Source of the DNA: Infirmifilum sp. NZ
Lineage (GTDB): Archaea; Thermoproteota; Thermoprotei; Thermofilales; Thermofilaceae
Length of the DNA stretch: 64,000 nucleotides
NCBI RefSeq assembly: GCF_022693705.1
Contig: NZ_CP094288.1
Coordinates: forward strand, 176,356 to 240,355
Reading direction: 5' to 3'
Shown here: positions 57,344-64,000 of the stretch, piece by piece
How the letters are laid out: every line of letters begins with the position of its first letter
How positions within the stretch are numbered: the first letter of the stretch is position 1
The notes under the pieces: generated by a model
The model's input: the letters and a program-made list of their open reading frames with translations, nothing else
The model's database searches: none
What the model was told of the DNA's origin: nothing
Position numbers and translations under genes: made by a program

Positions 57344-58471
57344 ATGCTTGTGACCTCTGAGCATGTTTCCGCTCTTCTCCTCGTTCTACTCGTGGTAGCC
57401 GGTGCCGTAGCTCTCTGGATCCTTCAGCAGCAACTGCACTCAGAGTACACTAAGGCGGCTCAGGAGCGGCTGCCCTCGAAGATTAAAGTCGATGCAGTCG
57501 AGGTGGGTTTGGATGGGACGGTTGTGCTCTACATTAGAACGCTTGACGACTACACGTCGAAGGTTCAGACCTTCTACCTGGTCGACCCGGTTAGCGACCT
57601 AGCCCTCGCGGTCTACAACTACGAGGTCACCCTGAGCCCGGGCAACGTTACCCGAGTGCTCATACCCTCCTACGTCCTGAAGGGAACATCCCTGCCGGAG
57701 AGGAGCTACCTCGTGCTGAAGACAGGGAGCGCCACCTCGCTTACGACGGTTGCCGTCGTGCCTCGTCAAGTGCTCGAGCAGGCCCTTGCGCGCGAGTTCC
57801 CAAAGCTGGCTTACAAGGCTTATGAAAGCTCCACCAACCTCAACATAAACCACTACGTGGTGCTGGATCCAGTGAGGGGGGATTTCAGGCTCCACGACGA
57901 GCCTACCGGCAAGGATTCCTACGGCAAAGCTCCTTTGATCACGGACAGCGAGGTGGGGCTCCCCGGCTGGGTGCCCTGGAGCAGCAGGCCCTTCGATTCA
58001 CCAGTAATCATCGCGGTCAACCCCACCTACGCGCGCCGCGACTGGGTGTTCACCGTTAACTTGGCGGGTCAGCCTTACAGGTTCTACCTGCAGGCGCTCG
58101 GAGAGGATGCGCTGGGAGACTACCTGCTTCTGTGGGAGGACCTCTACAACCCGTTCAGGCCGCCGGGCAGCGTGGACGACTGGATGGACCACGTCGTCAG
58201 GGTGACGCTCTTCGAGAACGGCACGCTCCGCATCGCCATTTTCAGAGCGAAAGGCGGGTACCGCCAGGCGTTCTACGTGGGGCTACCCAGCATCGACGCG
58301 CCTCCCGCAGATCCCTCCGCGGGTTGCTGCAGCTCCTCGATAAGCAACATAGGAAGGCTGCCCTGCGGCGATTCCTGCGTCTACTGCAAGGACTTCAACG
58401 CATATTGGCAGGTCGTGTCTGGCGGCTACTACCGCGAGTTCTATGTCACGAGCACGGTCGCCAGCCCCTAG
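57344..58471 (+). CDS. Secreted protein with pilin-like N-terminal helix, function unknown
   Basis: Protein of 375 residues. The N-terminus MLVTSEHVSALLLVLLVVAG carries a long hydrophobic helix like that of archaeal pilins, followed by a charged linker and beta-rich domains. A cysteine cluster near the end (CCSSSISNIGRLPCGDSCVY, C) probably forms disulfides outside the cell. No named domain is recognised. It may be a surface filament subunit or membrane-anchored exoprotein. A TATA-like ACACTTTATACTCC precedes ATG 57344 by about 25 nt. Confidence 0.65.
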   Translation: MLVTSEHVSALLLVLLVVAGAVALWILQQQLHSEYTKAAQERLPSKIKVDAVEVGLDGTVVLYIRTLDDYTSKVQTFYLVDPVSDLALAVYNYEVTLSPGNVTRVLIPSYVLKGTSLPERSYLVLKTGSATSLTTVAVVPRQVLEQALAREFPKLAYKAYESSTNLNINHYVVLDPVRGDFRLHDEPTGKDSYGKAPLITDSEVGLPGWVPWSSRPFDSPVIIAVNPTYARRDWVFTVNLAGQPYRFYLQALGEDALGDYLLLWEDLYNPFRPPGSVDDWMDHVVRVTLFENGTLRIAIFRAKGGYRQAFYVGLPSIDAPPADPSAGCCSSSISNIGRLPCGDSCVYCKDFNAYWQVVSGGYYREFYVTSTVASP

Positions 58472-58675
58472 GCTCCTCGCGCATTCCCAGCCAGAAGCAC
58501 CTGAAAGCTAGTTGCATCCCCGCGATACGGGAGGAGCTATTACTTCCACTCAGTGATTCTGTGAATGCACTCGCTCTCCTTTCTCTCCTCGAGGCCGATT
58601 CCCGTAATTCAAAGTGCATTCCGAAAAATCGCTGTAGTAAGATTTAAGTAAGAATTCTTTCTTACTACACCCCTG

Positions 58676-58942
58676 GTGAGTGAGTTGAAGACTGTGGTTT
58701 CAAGCAAAGGGCAGGTCGTGATCCCGAAGCGCGTGAGGGAGGAGCTGGGGCTGACTCCCGGCACAGTCCTTAGAGTGCGAGTCGAGGGGAGAAGGGTAAT
58801 CCTGGAGCCGGTCGAGGAGCCGCCTGAGGAGGTGTTCGTCAGGGCTGGGTCGAGCGTCACCGAGCGAATACTCAGGGAGGCTAAAAGCTTTGGCGATAAG
58901 GCGCAGAGGCTGCTGGAAGACCTAGGTGTCCCTGTTGGCTAG
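58676..58942 (+). CDS. vapB: AbrB/VapB-type antitoxin
   Basis: Protein of 88 residues with the classical swapped-hairpin motif VSSKGQVVIPKRVREELGL...VEGRRVILEPV and an acidic/amphipathic tail that should wrap the toxin. It overlaps the PIN toxin gene after it by 17 nt. GTG 58676 lies about 26 nt after a TTTAAGTAAG box (58643-58652). It probably represses its own operon with the toxin. Confidence 0.9.
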   Translation: MSELKTVVSSKGQVVIPKRVREELGLTPGTVLRVRVEGRRVILEPVEEPPEEVFVRAGSSVTERILREAKSFGDKAQRLLEDLGVPVG

Positions 58943-59390
58943 CGTGGGCTTAGACACGAGCGTGATAATAGAGTACATCGACGAGGAGGGCGAGTACCAC
59001 GAGCACGCCGAGGCCGTATTTTCAGCTATCATGTCGGGGAAGCTGGAGGCGCTGATACCCCACCCCATCCTGGCGGAGACGTTCTACGTAGCCGCGAGGA
59101 TGTACCGGGAGCTAGGCGCCCGAGAGCCGGAGGCCACCGCTTCGAAACTGGTGGAGTGGCTCTACAGGCTCCCACAGGTGAAGGTGATTGGCACGAGCTT
59201 AGAGCTCGCCCTGGAAGCGGGGAAGGTCAAGCTACGCTACAAGCTCGCCTTGACGGACTGCTACGTCATCGCGGCGTGCAAGATACACGGCTGCACAGCG
59301 CTCTTCAAGAAGCCCGAGGCAGAGATGAGGGAAAGCATCCAGCAGCTGAAGAAGGACTACAGGGTAGTCTTCCTCGAGGAGTACAAGTAG
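58926..59390 (+). CDS. vapC: VapC-type PIN-domain ribonuclease toxin
   Basis: PIN domain of 154 residues: GLDTSVIIEYIDEE (first Asp), HPILAETFYVAAR (Glu) and LALTDCYVIAACK (third acid) are in order; the last acid position is FKKPEAEM, where a Glu replaces the usual Asp. It would cut cellular RNA when free. The partner antitoxin is encoded directly upstream with overlap. The following 250 nt up to 59646 hold no gene. Confidence 0.9.
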   Translation: MSLLASVGLDTSVIIEYIDEEGEYHEHAEAVFSAIMSGKLEALIPHPILAETFYVAARMYRELGAREPEATASKLVEWLYRLPQVKVIGTSLELALEAGKVKLRYKLALTDCYVIAACKIHGCTALFKKPEAEMRESIQQLKKDYRVVFLEEYK

Positions 59391-59646
59391 GAGGCTTTGA
59401 CCAACAGAATCAAACAGCCCTTGGGACTACTAACAGCAATTGTTAAAAACCTGTACTCAATGATGTTCAGGGAATGAGGTAATTGGCTGCCTGCCGACCG
59501 CGTGAGGCTTCCCGGCCTTGACCGACCGCTTGCGGGTGCCGAGAATTCAACTACTTACTTCAAAGTAAAGGCTAATGTTGGAGAGCCGTGGATTTTGCAA
59601 GCCAGCTGATCTAGTCAGTTTGCACCGACCAACCTTTTCGCCTGAA

Positions 59647-60735
59647 CTAGTTGTTTCCCAGCTCCTCCACCAGTAAGTCAATGATTCTCTTTAGCTCCAG
59701 CTTTCCGAGGCTGTCCTCGACGAGGCTGTGGTAGGCGCCCTTCACGAGTGCCTCGACAGCCTCGTCGTAGCTGAACCCCCTCGACCTGAGGTAGAAGACC
59801 TGGTCCTCGTCGAGAGGCGCTTGCGCCACCGAGTGGCTGGCCTCCGCGGGCTCGTCTGACTCTATCTCGAGGACTGGGGAGGCGTACACCTTCGCTTTGC
59901 TCGTGAGCGGCACCAGCCTCGAGCTGACCCGCAGCCTACTACCCCTTGCACCGCGGCGAGACCTCGCGTACCCCTTGTGGGCAATGTACCCGTCCCCGGC
60001 GAAGCCGACGGCCCTGATGTCGAGCTCTGCCCCAGGGGCGCGGGCCTCCGCGTCCGTTACCAGCGCGAGCTTCGAGCCCTTGTTGGAGGCGAGGAGGGCT
60101 CTCGTGCTTAGCCGGGAGTTCGCACCTGCGAGGTCTGCGTGCGCTTCTAGGTGGAGCATCCGCGAGCGCGCCGCGACTATGAGGTTTTCCAAGGAGGCGT
60201 TCTCCCCGAGGGATGCGTCCTGGAAGATGGCTGAGGGCGAGTCCCGTGAGTCGAAGACCACGTAGCTCGCCTTGAGGTTCGCCCCCGGCGCCACGTTGAT
60301 GTTCAGGGTGAGGGTCACCAGCCCCCTAGAGGATTCTGGCGAGAGTAGTAGGACCCTGAGGTCTGAGCGGCCCCGAGCCTGGACCTCGAGGTGCGCGGAC
60401 AGCACACCCTCGTTCGGCTTCGGCACGAGGAGGGTTACGCTGGCGTCTGTGAGGAGGAGCCTGTGGAAGGAGTTGAGGTTGCGCTCGTGGAAGCTCAGGA
60501 TCCTTAGGGAGCTTGCCCTCGGGAAGGCGGGTCTCTCCGCGACGGGGGTGGGCTTCAGTATGGTCGTGGGCTCTGCGCCTAGAACGTTCAGCAGGTCGTC
60601 GTCCCAGCCCAGCCCTAGGGGCGGGGAGGGGTTCTCGATGTACGGGTCGAACGCCTTCCAGTCGGTGTAGTAGCGCACCGTTGGGGAGTCGGCTACCGGC
60701 TGGTAGGGCACCTTGAGTACTTCCTCGAGCTTCAC
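59647..60735 (-). CDS. sufD: SufD-like Fe-S cluster assembly protein
   Basis: Protein of 362 residues with the long right-handed beta-helix core of SufB/SufD, ending in the conserved SHSVAQAPLDEDQVFYLRSR-type motif and helical C-terminus (SYDEAVEALVKGAYHSLVED). It forms the SufBCD scaffold with SufB and SufC for Fe-S cluster synthesis in the cytoplasm. It overlaps the SufB gene by 4 nt. The His and Glu of the terminal motif are present. Confidence 0.93.
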   Translation of the reverse strand: MKLEEVLKVPYQPVADSPTVRYYTDWKAFDPYIENPSPPLGLGWDDDLLNVLGAEPTTILKPTPVAERPAFPRASSLRILSFHERNLNSFHRLLLTDASVTLLVPKPNEGVLSAHLEVQARGRSDLRVLLLSPESSRGLVTLTLNINVAPGANLKASYVVFDSRDSPSAIFQDASLGENASLENLIVAARSRMLHLEAHADLAGANSRLSTRALLASNKGSKLALVTDAEARAPGAELDIRAVGFAGDGYIAHKGYARSRRGARGSRLRVSSRLVPLTSKAKVYASPVLEIESDEPAEASHSVAQAPLDEDQVFYLRSRGFSYDEAVEALVKGAYHSLVEDSLGKLELKRIIDLLVEELGNN

Positions 60736-62144
60736 CCGTAGCCACCCAGCTCCTCGAACTCCAGCTCAAGGACCCGCCGGAAGACCACCTGGTACTCGAA
60801 GGGCAGCCTCCCCAGTAGGTCCCCGACGTAGCCCAGGACCAGCATCCGCCTAGCCTCGCCCTCGCTTAAGCCCCTCGACTGGGCGTAGAACAGTGCGTCC
60901 TCGCTCAGCCTGCCCGTTGTCGCCTCGTGAACGACGGTTACGCTCTCCTCCTCGACCTCGTTCTTGGGGTACGTGTAGGCCCTCGACGACTCATCGAGTA
61001 TCAGGCTGTCGCACTTCACCGAGGCCTTGGAGCCAGACGCCCCCCTCGCCACCCTCACGAGCCCCCTGTAGACGGCCACCCCGCCCTGCGCGCTGATGCT
61101 CTTGCTCACGACCTCGCTGCTCGTGTTGGGCGCCAGGTGGAAGACCTTGGCTCCGCCGTCCTTCCAGGTCGGGCCCTTCGCGAGGGTGATGTTCGCTATG
61201 CTCGCCCTAGCCCCCTCGCCCTTGAGTACAGCGGCAGGGTAGACGTAGCTGACCTTGCTACCTAGGCTCCCCTCAGCCCACTCGATTGTGGCGTTCTCCT
61301 CGAGGATCGCCCTCTTGTTGTTGAAGTTGATGAGGTTCTTGCTCCAGTTCTGGACAGTGGTGAACTTAACGTGCGACCCCCTGTGCGCGTATATCTCCAC
61401 CATGCCGTCGTGGAAGCTGTACTTCTTGAAGAGGGGAGCCGCGCAGCCCTCGATGAAGTGCACGAAGCTACCCTCGTCGGCGACTATCAGGGTGTGCTCG
61501 AACTGGCCCTCGAGCTCGCTGGCTACGAAGAAGAAAGCCTCGATGGGCGCCTCTATCCTGACCCGAGGGGGAACGTAGAGGAACACTCCCCCGCTCCACA
61601 GGGCCCCGTGCAGTGCGGCGAACTTGTGGTCGCTGGGCGGGAAAACGCGCATGAAGTACCTCTTTACGAGGTCAGGGTACTTCACGAGAGCCTCGCTCAT
61701 GTCCATGAGGACCACACCGGACCGCTCGAGGTATTTTTTGAAAGCCAGGTACACGGTCTCGCTCTCGAACTGGGCGGCGAGGCCCGAGAGGACCTTCGCC
61801 TCGATCTCCGGCAAGCCCAGCCTCTCGTAGACACGTCTGATCTCCTCGGGCAGCTCCTCCCAGCTCCTCGCCCTCTCTACGTCAGGCTGGACGTAGTGGG
61901 CGAGCTCCTCCAAGTCCAGCTCCTCAACCCCCACAAGCCAGTTGGGCATAGGTAGCTTTTCGAAGAGCTCGAGGCTCCTGAGCCTGAGCCTCAGCATCCA
62001 CTCCGGCTCCTTCTTCGACCTCGAGAGCTCCTCCACCAGGCTCCTCGAGATCCTTCCCCTGAGCTCCAGCCGCGGCTTGTGCATTATCGAGCTGACAGTG
62101 TAGTCCAGCTCAGGTAGCCCCTCGAGGACAGCCGGCCTGCTCAC
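60732..62144 (-). CDS. sufB: SufB Fe-S cluster assembly scaffold protein
   Basis: Protein of 470 residues with the SufB features: an N-terminal helical region (MHKPRLELRGRISRSLVEEL...KKEPEWMLRLRLRSLELFEK), an ALHGALWSGGVFLYVPPRVR segment, the beta-helix core with FTTVQNWSKNLINFNNKRAI, and the C-terminal VHEATTGRLSEDALFYAQSR. A Cys in EGCAAPLFKKYS and one in KCDSLIL may serve cluster assembly. It overlaps sufC and sufD by 4 nt each. Confidence 0.95.
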   Translation of the reverse strand: MSRPAVLEGLPELDYTVSSIMHKPRLELRGRISRSLVEELSRSKKEPEWMLRLRLRSLELFEKLPMPNWLVGVEELDLEELAHYVQPDVERARSWEELPEEIRRVYERLGLPEIEAKVLSGLAAQFESETVYLAFKKYLERSGVVLMDMSEALVKYPDLVKRYFMRVFPPSDHKFAALHGALWSGGVFLYVPPRVRIEAPIEAFFFVASELEGQFEHTLIVADEGSFVHFIEGCAAPLFKKYSFHDGMVEIYAHRGSHVKFTTVQNWSKNLINFNNKRAILEENATIEWAEGSLGSKVSYVYPAAVLKGEGARASIANITLAKGPTWKDGGAKVFHLAPNTSSEVVSKSISAQGGVAVYRGLVRVARGASGSKASVKCDSLILDESSRAYTYPKNEVEEESVTVVHEATTGRLSEDALFYAQSRGLSEGEARRMLVLGYVGDLLGRLPFEYQVVFRRVLELEFEELGGYG

Positions 62145-62857
62145 TCCGCGACCACCGGGAAGCCCTCAGCTTCCACCCTCCTCGCAAGCTCGAGTCCACC
62201 CTGCGCCACAATCCTCCCAGACACCATGATGAGCACTTTGTCCGGCTTCACGTACTCGATCGTCGTGGGGTTGTGGCTGACAAGCAGAACCGCTTTCCCG
62301 CTGGAGGCCAGCTGCCTAACCTTCTCAGCCAGCATCCTCAAACCGTCTATGTCGAGGCCCGAGTCCGGCTCGTCCAGCATCACGACCTTGGGGTTGAAGA
62401 CCAGCGCCTGCGCCAGCTCGAACCTCTTCCTCTCACCGCCCGAGAAGCCCACGTGCACACTGCGGTCCGCGTACTCCCTCGGAAGACCCACCTCCTCCAG
62501 AGAGCTCTCCACCTTATCCTTCACGCTGACACCCAGCTTACCCGCAGCCTCTACGAGAAAATTGAACACCTTAACCCCCGGCAGCTCTGGGGGCGACTGG
62601 AAGGCGAGGAAGAGACCCCTCCTGGCCCTCTCCTCCGGCCTCAAAGCCAGCAGATCCTCCCCGTCAAGCAGAGCGCGGCCCTCCGTAACCGTGTACCTGG
62701 GGTGGCCCATGAGCGCGAGGAGTAGCGTGCTCTTCCCGCTGCCGTTGGGCCCCATGATCACTGTAACCACTCCCTTCGGCGCCGTGAAGCTGGCTCCGCG
62801 CACTATCCGCTTCCCCTCAACGGCAACCGTTAGGTTTTCAACAACGAGCCCTTCCAT
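62141..62857 (-). CDS. sufC: SufC ATPase of the SufBCD complex
   Basis: ABC-type soluble ATPase of 238 residues that drives the SufBCD scaffold. Walker A GPNGSGKST, the Q-loop with FQSPPELPGV typical of SufC, signature FSGGERKRFELAQAL, Walker B VVMLDEPDSGLD and H-loop VSHN are present. It is the first gene of the operon sufC-sufB-sufD; a CTTTATATT box (about 62889-62897) lies upstream. The operon supplies Fe-S clusters and is the only such system in this window. Confidence 0.96.
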   Translation of the reverse strand: MEGLVVENLTVAVEGKRIVRGASFTAPKGVVTVIMGPNGSGKSTLLLALMGHPRYTVTEGRALLDGEDLLALRPEERARRGLFLAFQSPPELPGVKVFNFLVEAAGKLGVSVKDKVESSLEEVGLPREYADRSVHVGFSGGERKRFELAQALVFNPKVVMLDEPDSGLDIDGLRMLAEKVRQLASSGKAVLLVSHNPTTIEYVKPDKVLIMVSGRIVAQGGLELARRVEAEGFPVVAE

Positions 62858-62904
62858 GCGTATCCCACCGTCATAAACACCTGTTTGAATATAAAGGTTA
62901 CCGG

Positions 62905-64000
62905 CTAGACAAGCACCCTGAACTCCTCGTTGACGAAGACCTTGTGGCTCTCGAGCTCCGCGAGCACACCCCTCCTTACAACACCAGGCAGAGCCTCAGG
63001 TGGATATACGCCCGCGAGCCTCCTGCCCCTGAGGACCCTCATGACTGCTAGGGCGACGAGCGCCGTTGGGTAGGTGATGTAGGTAGCGCCGGGCATGAGC
63101 TCGTTAACCCTCCTCTGGCTGGGGAAGACGACGCTCCTGGATGAGACGGCCCTAGCCCCCCCGACCTCGCCCTCGACGACCACCTTCAGGGCGAAGAAAG
63201 CGTCCTCCAGGTCCCCCTCCTCGACTGCGCGGATAGCCTCAAGCGGCCCGCTGGGCTCTCTGAGAACCTGGTAAAGGATACTCCTCAGGGGAACCAACCG
63301 CCCCCTGACCAGTATCTTCCTGTCCTCCAAGACGCCTAGGCGGTAGAGCGCCCTCAGCGTCTCGATGTCGCTCCCGCCGGCGTAGTAGGAGAAGTCCCTT
63401 ATCCTAAGGAAAGCCGGGATGGTGTAGCTCTCGTCGTTCGAGACGGAGTAGCAGCGAATCGACCCGATAGGCTCTGGGAACTCGCAGAGCGCTGACTCCG
63501 CGAACGGCTCGGACATGAAGTACCTCCCGTTCCTGTACACCAGGACGGGCGTGGCCACGTTCAGCATCTCCTCCTTGGACCACGAGATTATGAAGGACGA
63601 GCCCCGCTGGTCCTCGAGAGACATCACCTTGACCGAGTGCGCCCTGTCGAAGTCCTCGTAGGCCTCCCTAGCCAGAATGTTCGAGAGCCCCGGCGAGGCC
63701 CCCGCGTTTATCACAGCCGTCACGCCCTCGGCCAAGAACCTTTTCGACAAGGAGAGCTGCTCAGCCCTCCTCCTCTTCCCCCCGTAGCACGCCAGGTCCA
63801 CGTAGCCGACCCCAGCCCTCAGCGCGGCCTCCATAACCAGGGGGTTCAGGAGAACTTCTCTCTCCCCCACCCTGACGAAGGTTGGGAGGGAGTTCACGAC
63901 GAAGTCGAAGCCCTTAAGCTTAGCCGCAAGCTCGTCAACCCTGACGGCGTCCGCCTCCTCAACGGGCACGCCACCTCCCTCGTCGAGGCTCAGGAAGCTC
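62905..64000 (-). CDS. Saccharopine dehydrogenase-like oxidoreductase (N-terminus beyond window)
   Basis: At least 365 residues of a dehydrogenase of the saccharopine/carboxynorspermidine dehydrogenase family. The visible part starts in the Rossmann domain (KGFDFVVNSLPTFVR, YVDLACYGGKRRRAEQLSLS), then VINAGASPGLSNILAREAYE, a hallmark, and a C-terminal alpha/beta domain (GATYITYPTALVALAVMRVL). The frame stays open to base 64000, so the NAD(P)-binding start lies outside. It may act in lysine, polyamine or another amino-acid pathway; it is not in the suf operon (separate promoter region between). Confidence 0.85.
   Translation of the reverse strand, partial: SFLSLDEGGGVPVEEADAVRVDELAAKLKGFDFVVNSLPTFVRVGEREVLLNPLVMEAALRAGVGYVDLACYGGKRRRAEQLSLSKRFLAEGVTAVINAGASPGLSNILAREAYEDFDRAHSVKVMSLEDQRGSSFIISWSKEEMLNVATPVLVYRNGRYFMSEPFAESALCEFPEPIGSIRCYSVSNDESYTIPAFLRIRDFSYYAGGSDIETLRALYRLGVLEDRKILVRGRLVPLRSILYQVLREPSGPLEAIRAVEEGDLEDAFFALKVVVEGEVGGARAVSSRSVVFPSQRRVNELMPGATYITYPTALVALAVMRVLRGRRLAGVYPPEALPGVVRRGVLAELESHKVFVNEEFRVLV

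Overview
The window looks like chromosome from a hyperthermophilic crenarchaeon (Thermoproteota), most likely near Thermofilum. I infer this from family content and DNA style, not from a database match. It shows GC-rich, closely packed genes. Many starts lie about 26 nt after an AT-rich TATA-like box, so many transcripts are probably leaderless. There is one tRNA gene with no encoded CCA, archaeal type IV pilin-like proteins, many small toxin-antitoxin pairs, and a SufBCD operon.

Layout. 0-9 kb: a complete Dpp/Opp-type ABC importer, pyroglutamyl peptidase, a cation diffusion facilitator and an MFS exporter. 9-17.6 kb: an accessory region. It holds a truncated marC, a small winged-helix gene, a TnpB-like gene with a conserved 3' RNA-like repeat, an alpha/beta hydrolase, a frameshifted FeoC-like gene, three nucleotidyltransferase/HEPN pairs, a VapBC-like pair and a lone nucleotidyltransferase. 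17.6-28.7 kb: an amino-acid permease, a CBS protein, tRNA-Gln, an ABC-2 exporter, a decayed spherulin-4 gene, a RecA-like protein without a P-loop, a CPBP protease, and a two-gene corrinoid methyltransferase operon. 28.7-40.6 kb: cell-surface genes (pilin-like proteins, nucleotide-sugar dehydrogenase-like and UDP-galactopyranose mutase-like proteins), a SpoIIM protein, a large AAA+ ATPase and a second ABC exporter. 40.6-43.4 kb: a second accessory patch that shares both its left-end gene and right-end repeat with the 9.4-11.7 kb patch. 43.6-59.4 kb: TatC, a large M1 aminopeptidase, a glycan-degradation locus (GH63-like, GH38 alpha-mannosidase, CUT2 sugar importer), an M20 peptidase, a DUF3782-type coiled-coil protein, a secreted protein and a VapBC pair. 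59.6-64 kb: SufC-SufB-SufD and a saccharopine-dehydrogenase-like gene cut by the window edge.

Two items stand out. First, 25.85-27.88 kb encodes an MtmB-family (monomethylamine methyltransferase) protein beside its MtmC-like corrinoid protein. The position of the pyrrolysine of MtmB is a leucine codon, so this may be a pyrrolysine-free corrinoid methyltransferase of unknown substrate. Second, 9.4-11.7 kb (+) and 40.6-42.8 kb (-) look like two copies of one unnamed mobile-element type of about 2.2-2.3 kb. Each starts with a palindromic operator and a small winged-helix gene and ends with a near-identical segment of about 76 nt. The cargo differs: a TnpB-like gene with an altered catalytic glutamate in one, membrane and ribbon-helix-helix genes in the other.

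The metabolic picture is a heterotroph that takes up peptides and sugars, trims peptides (Pcp, M1, M20) and mannose-containing glycans, and carries a heavy load of decaying small genes in its accessory patches.
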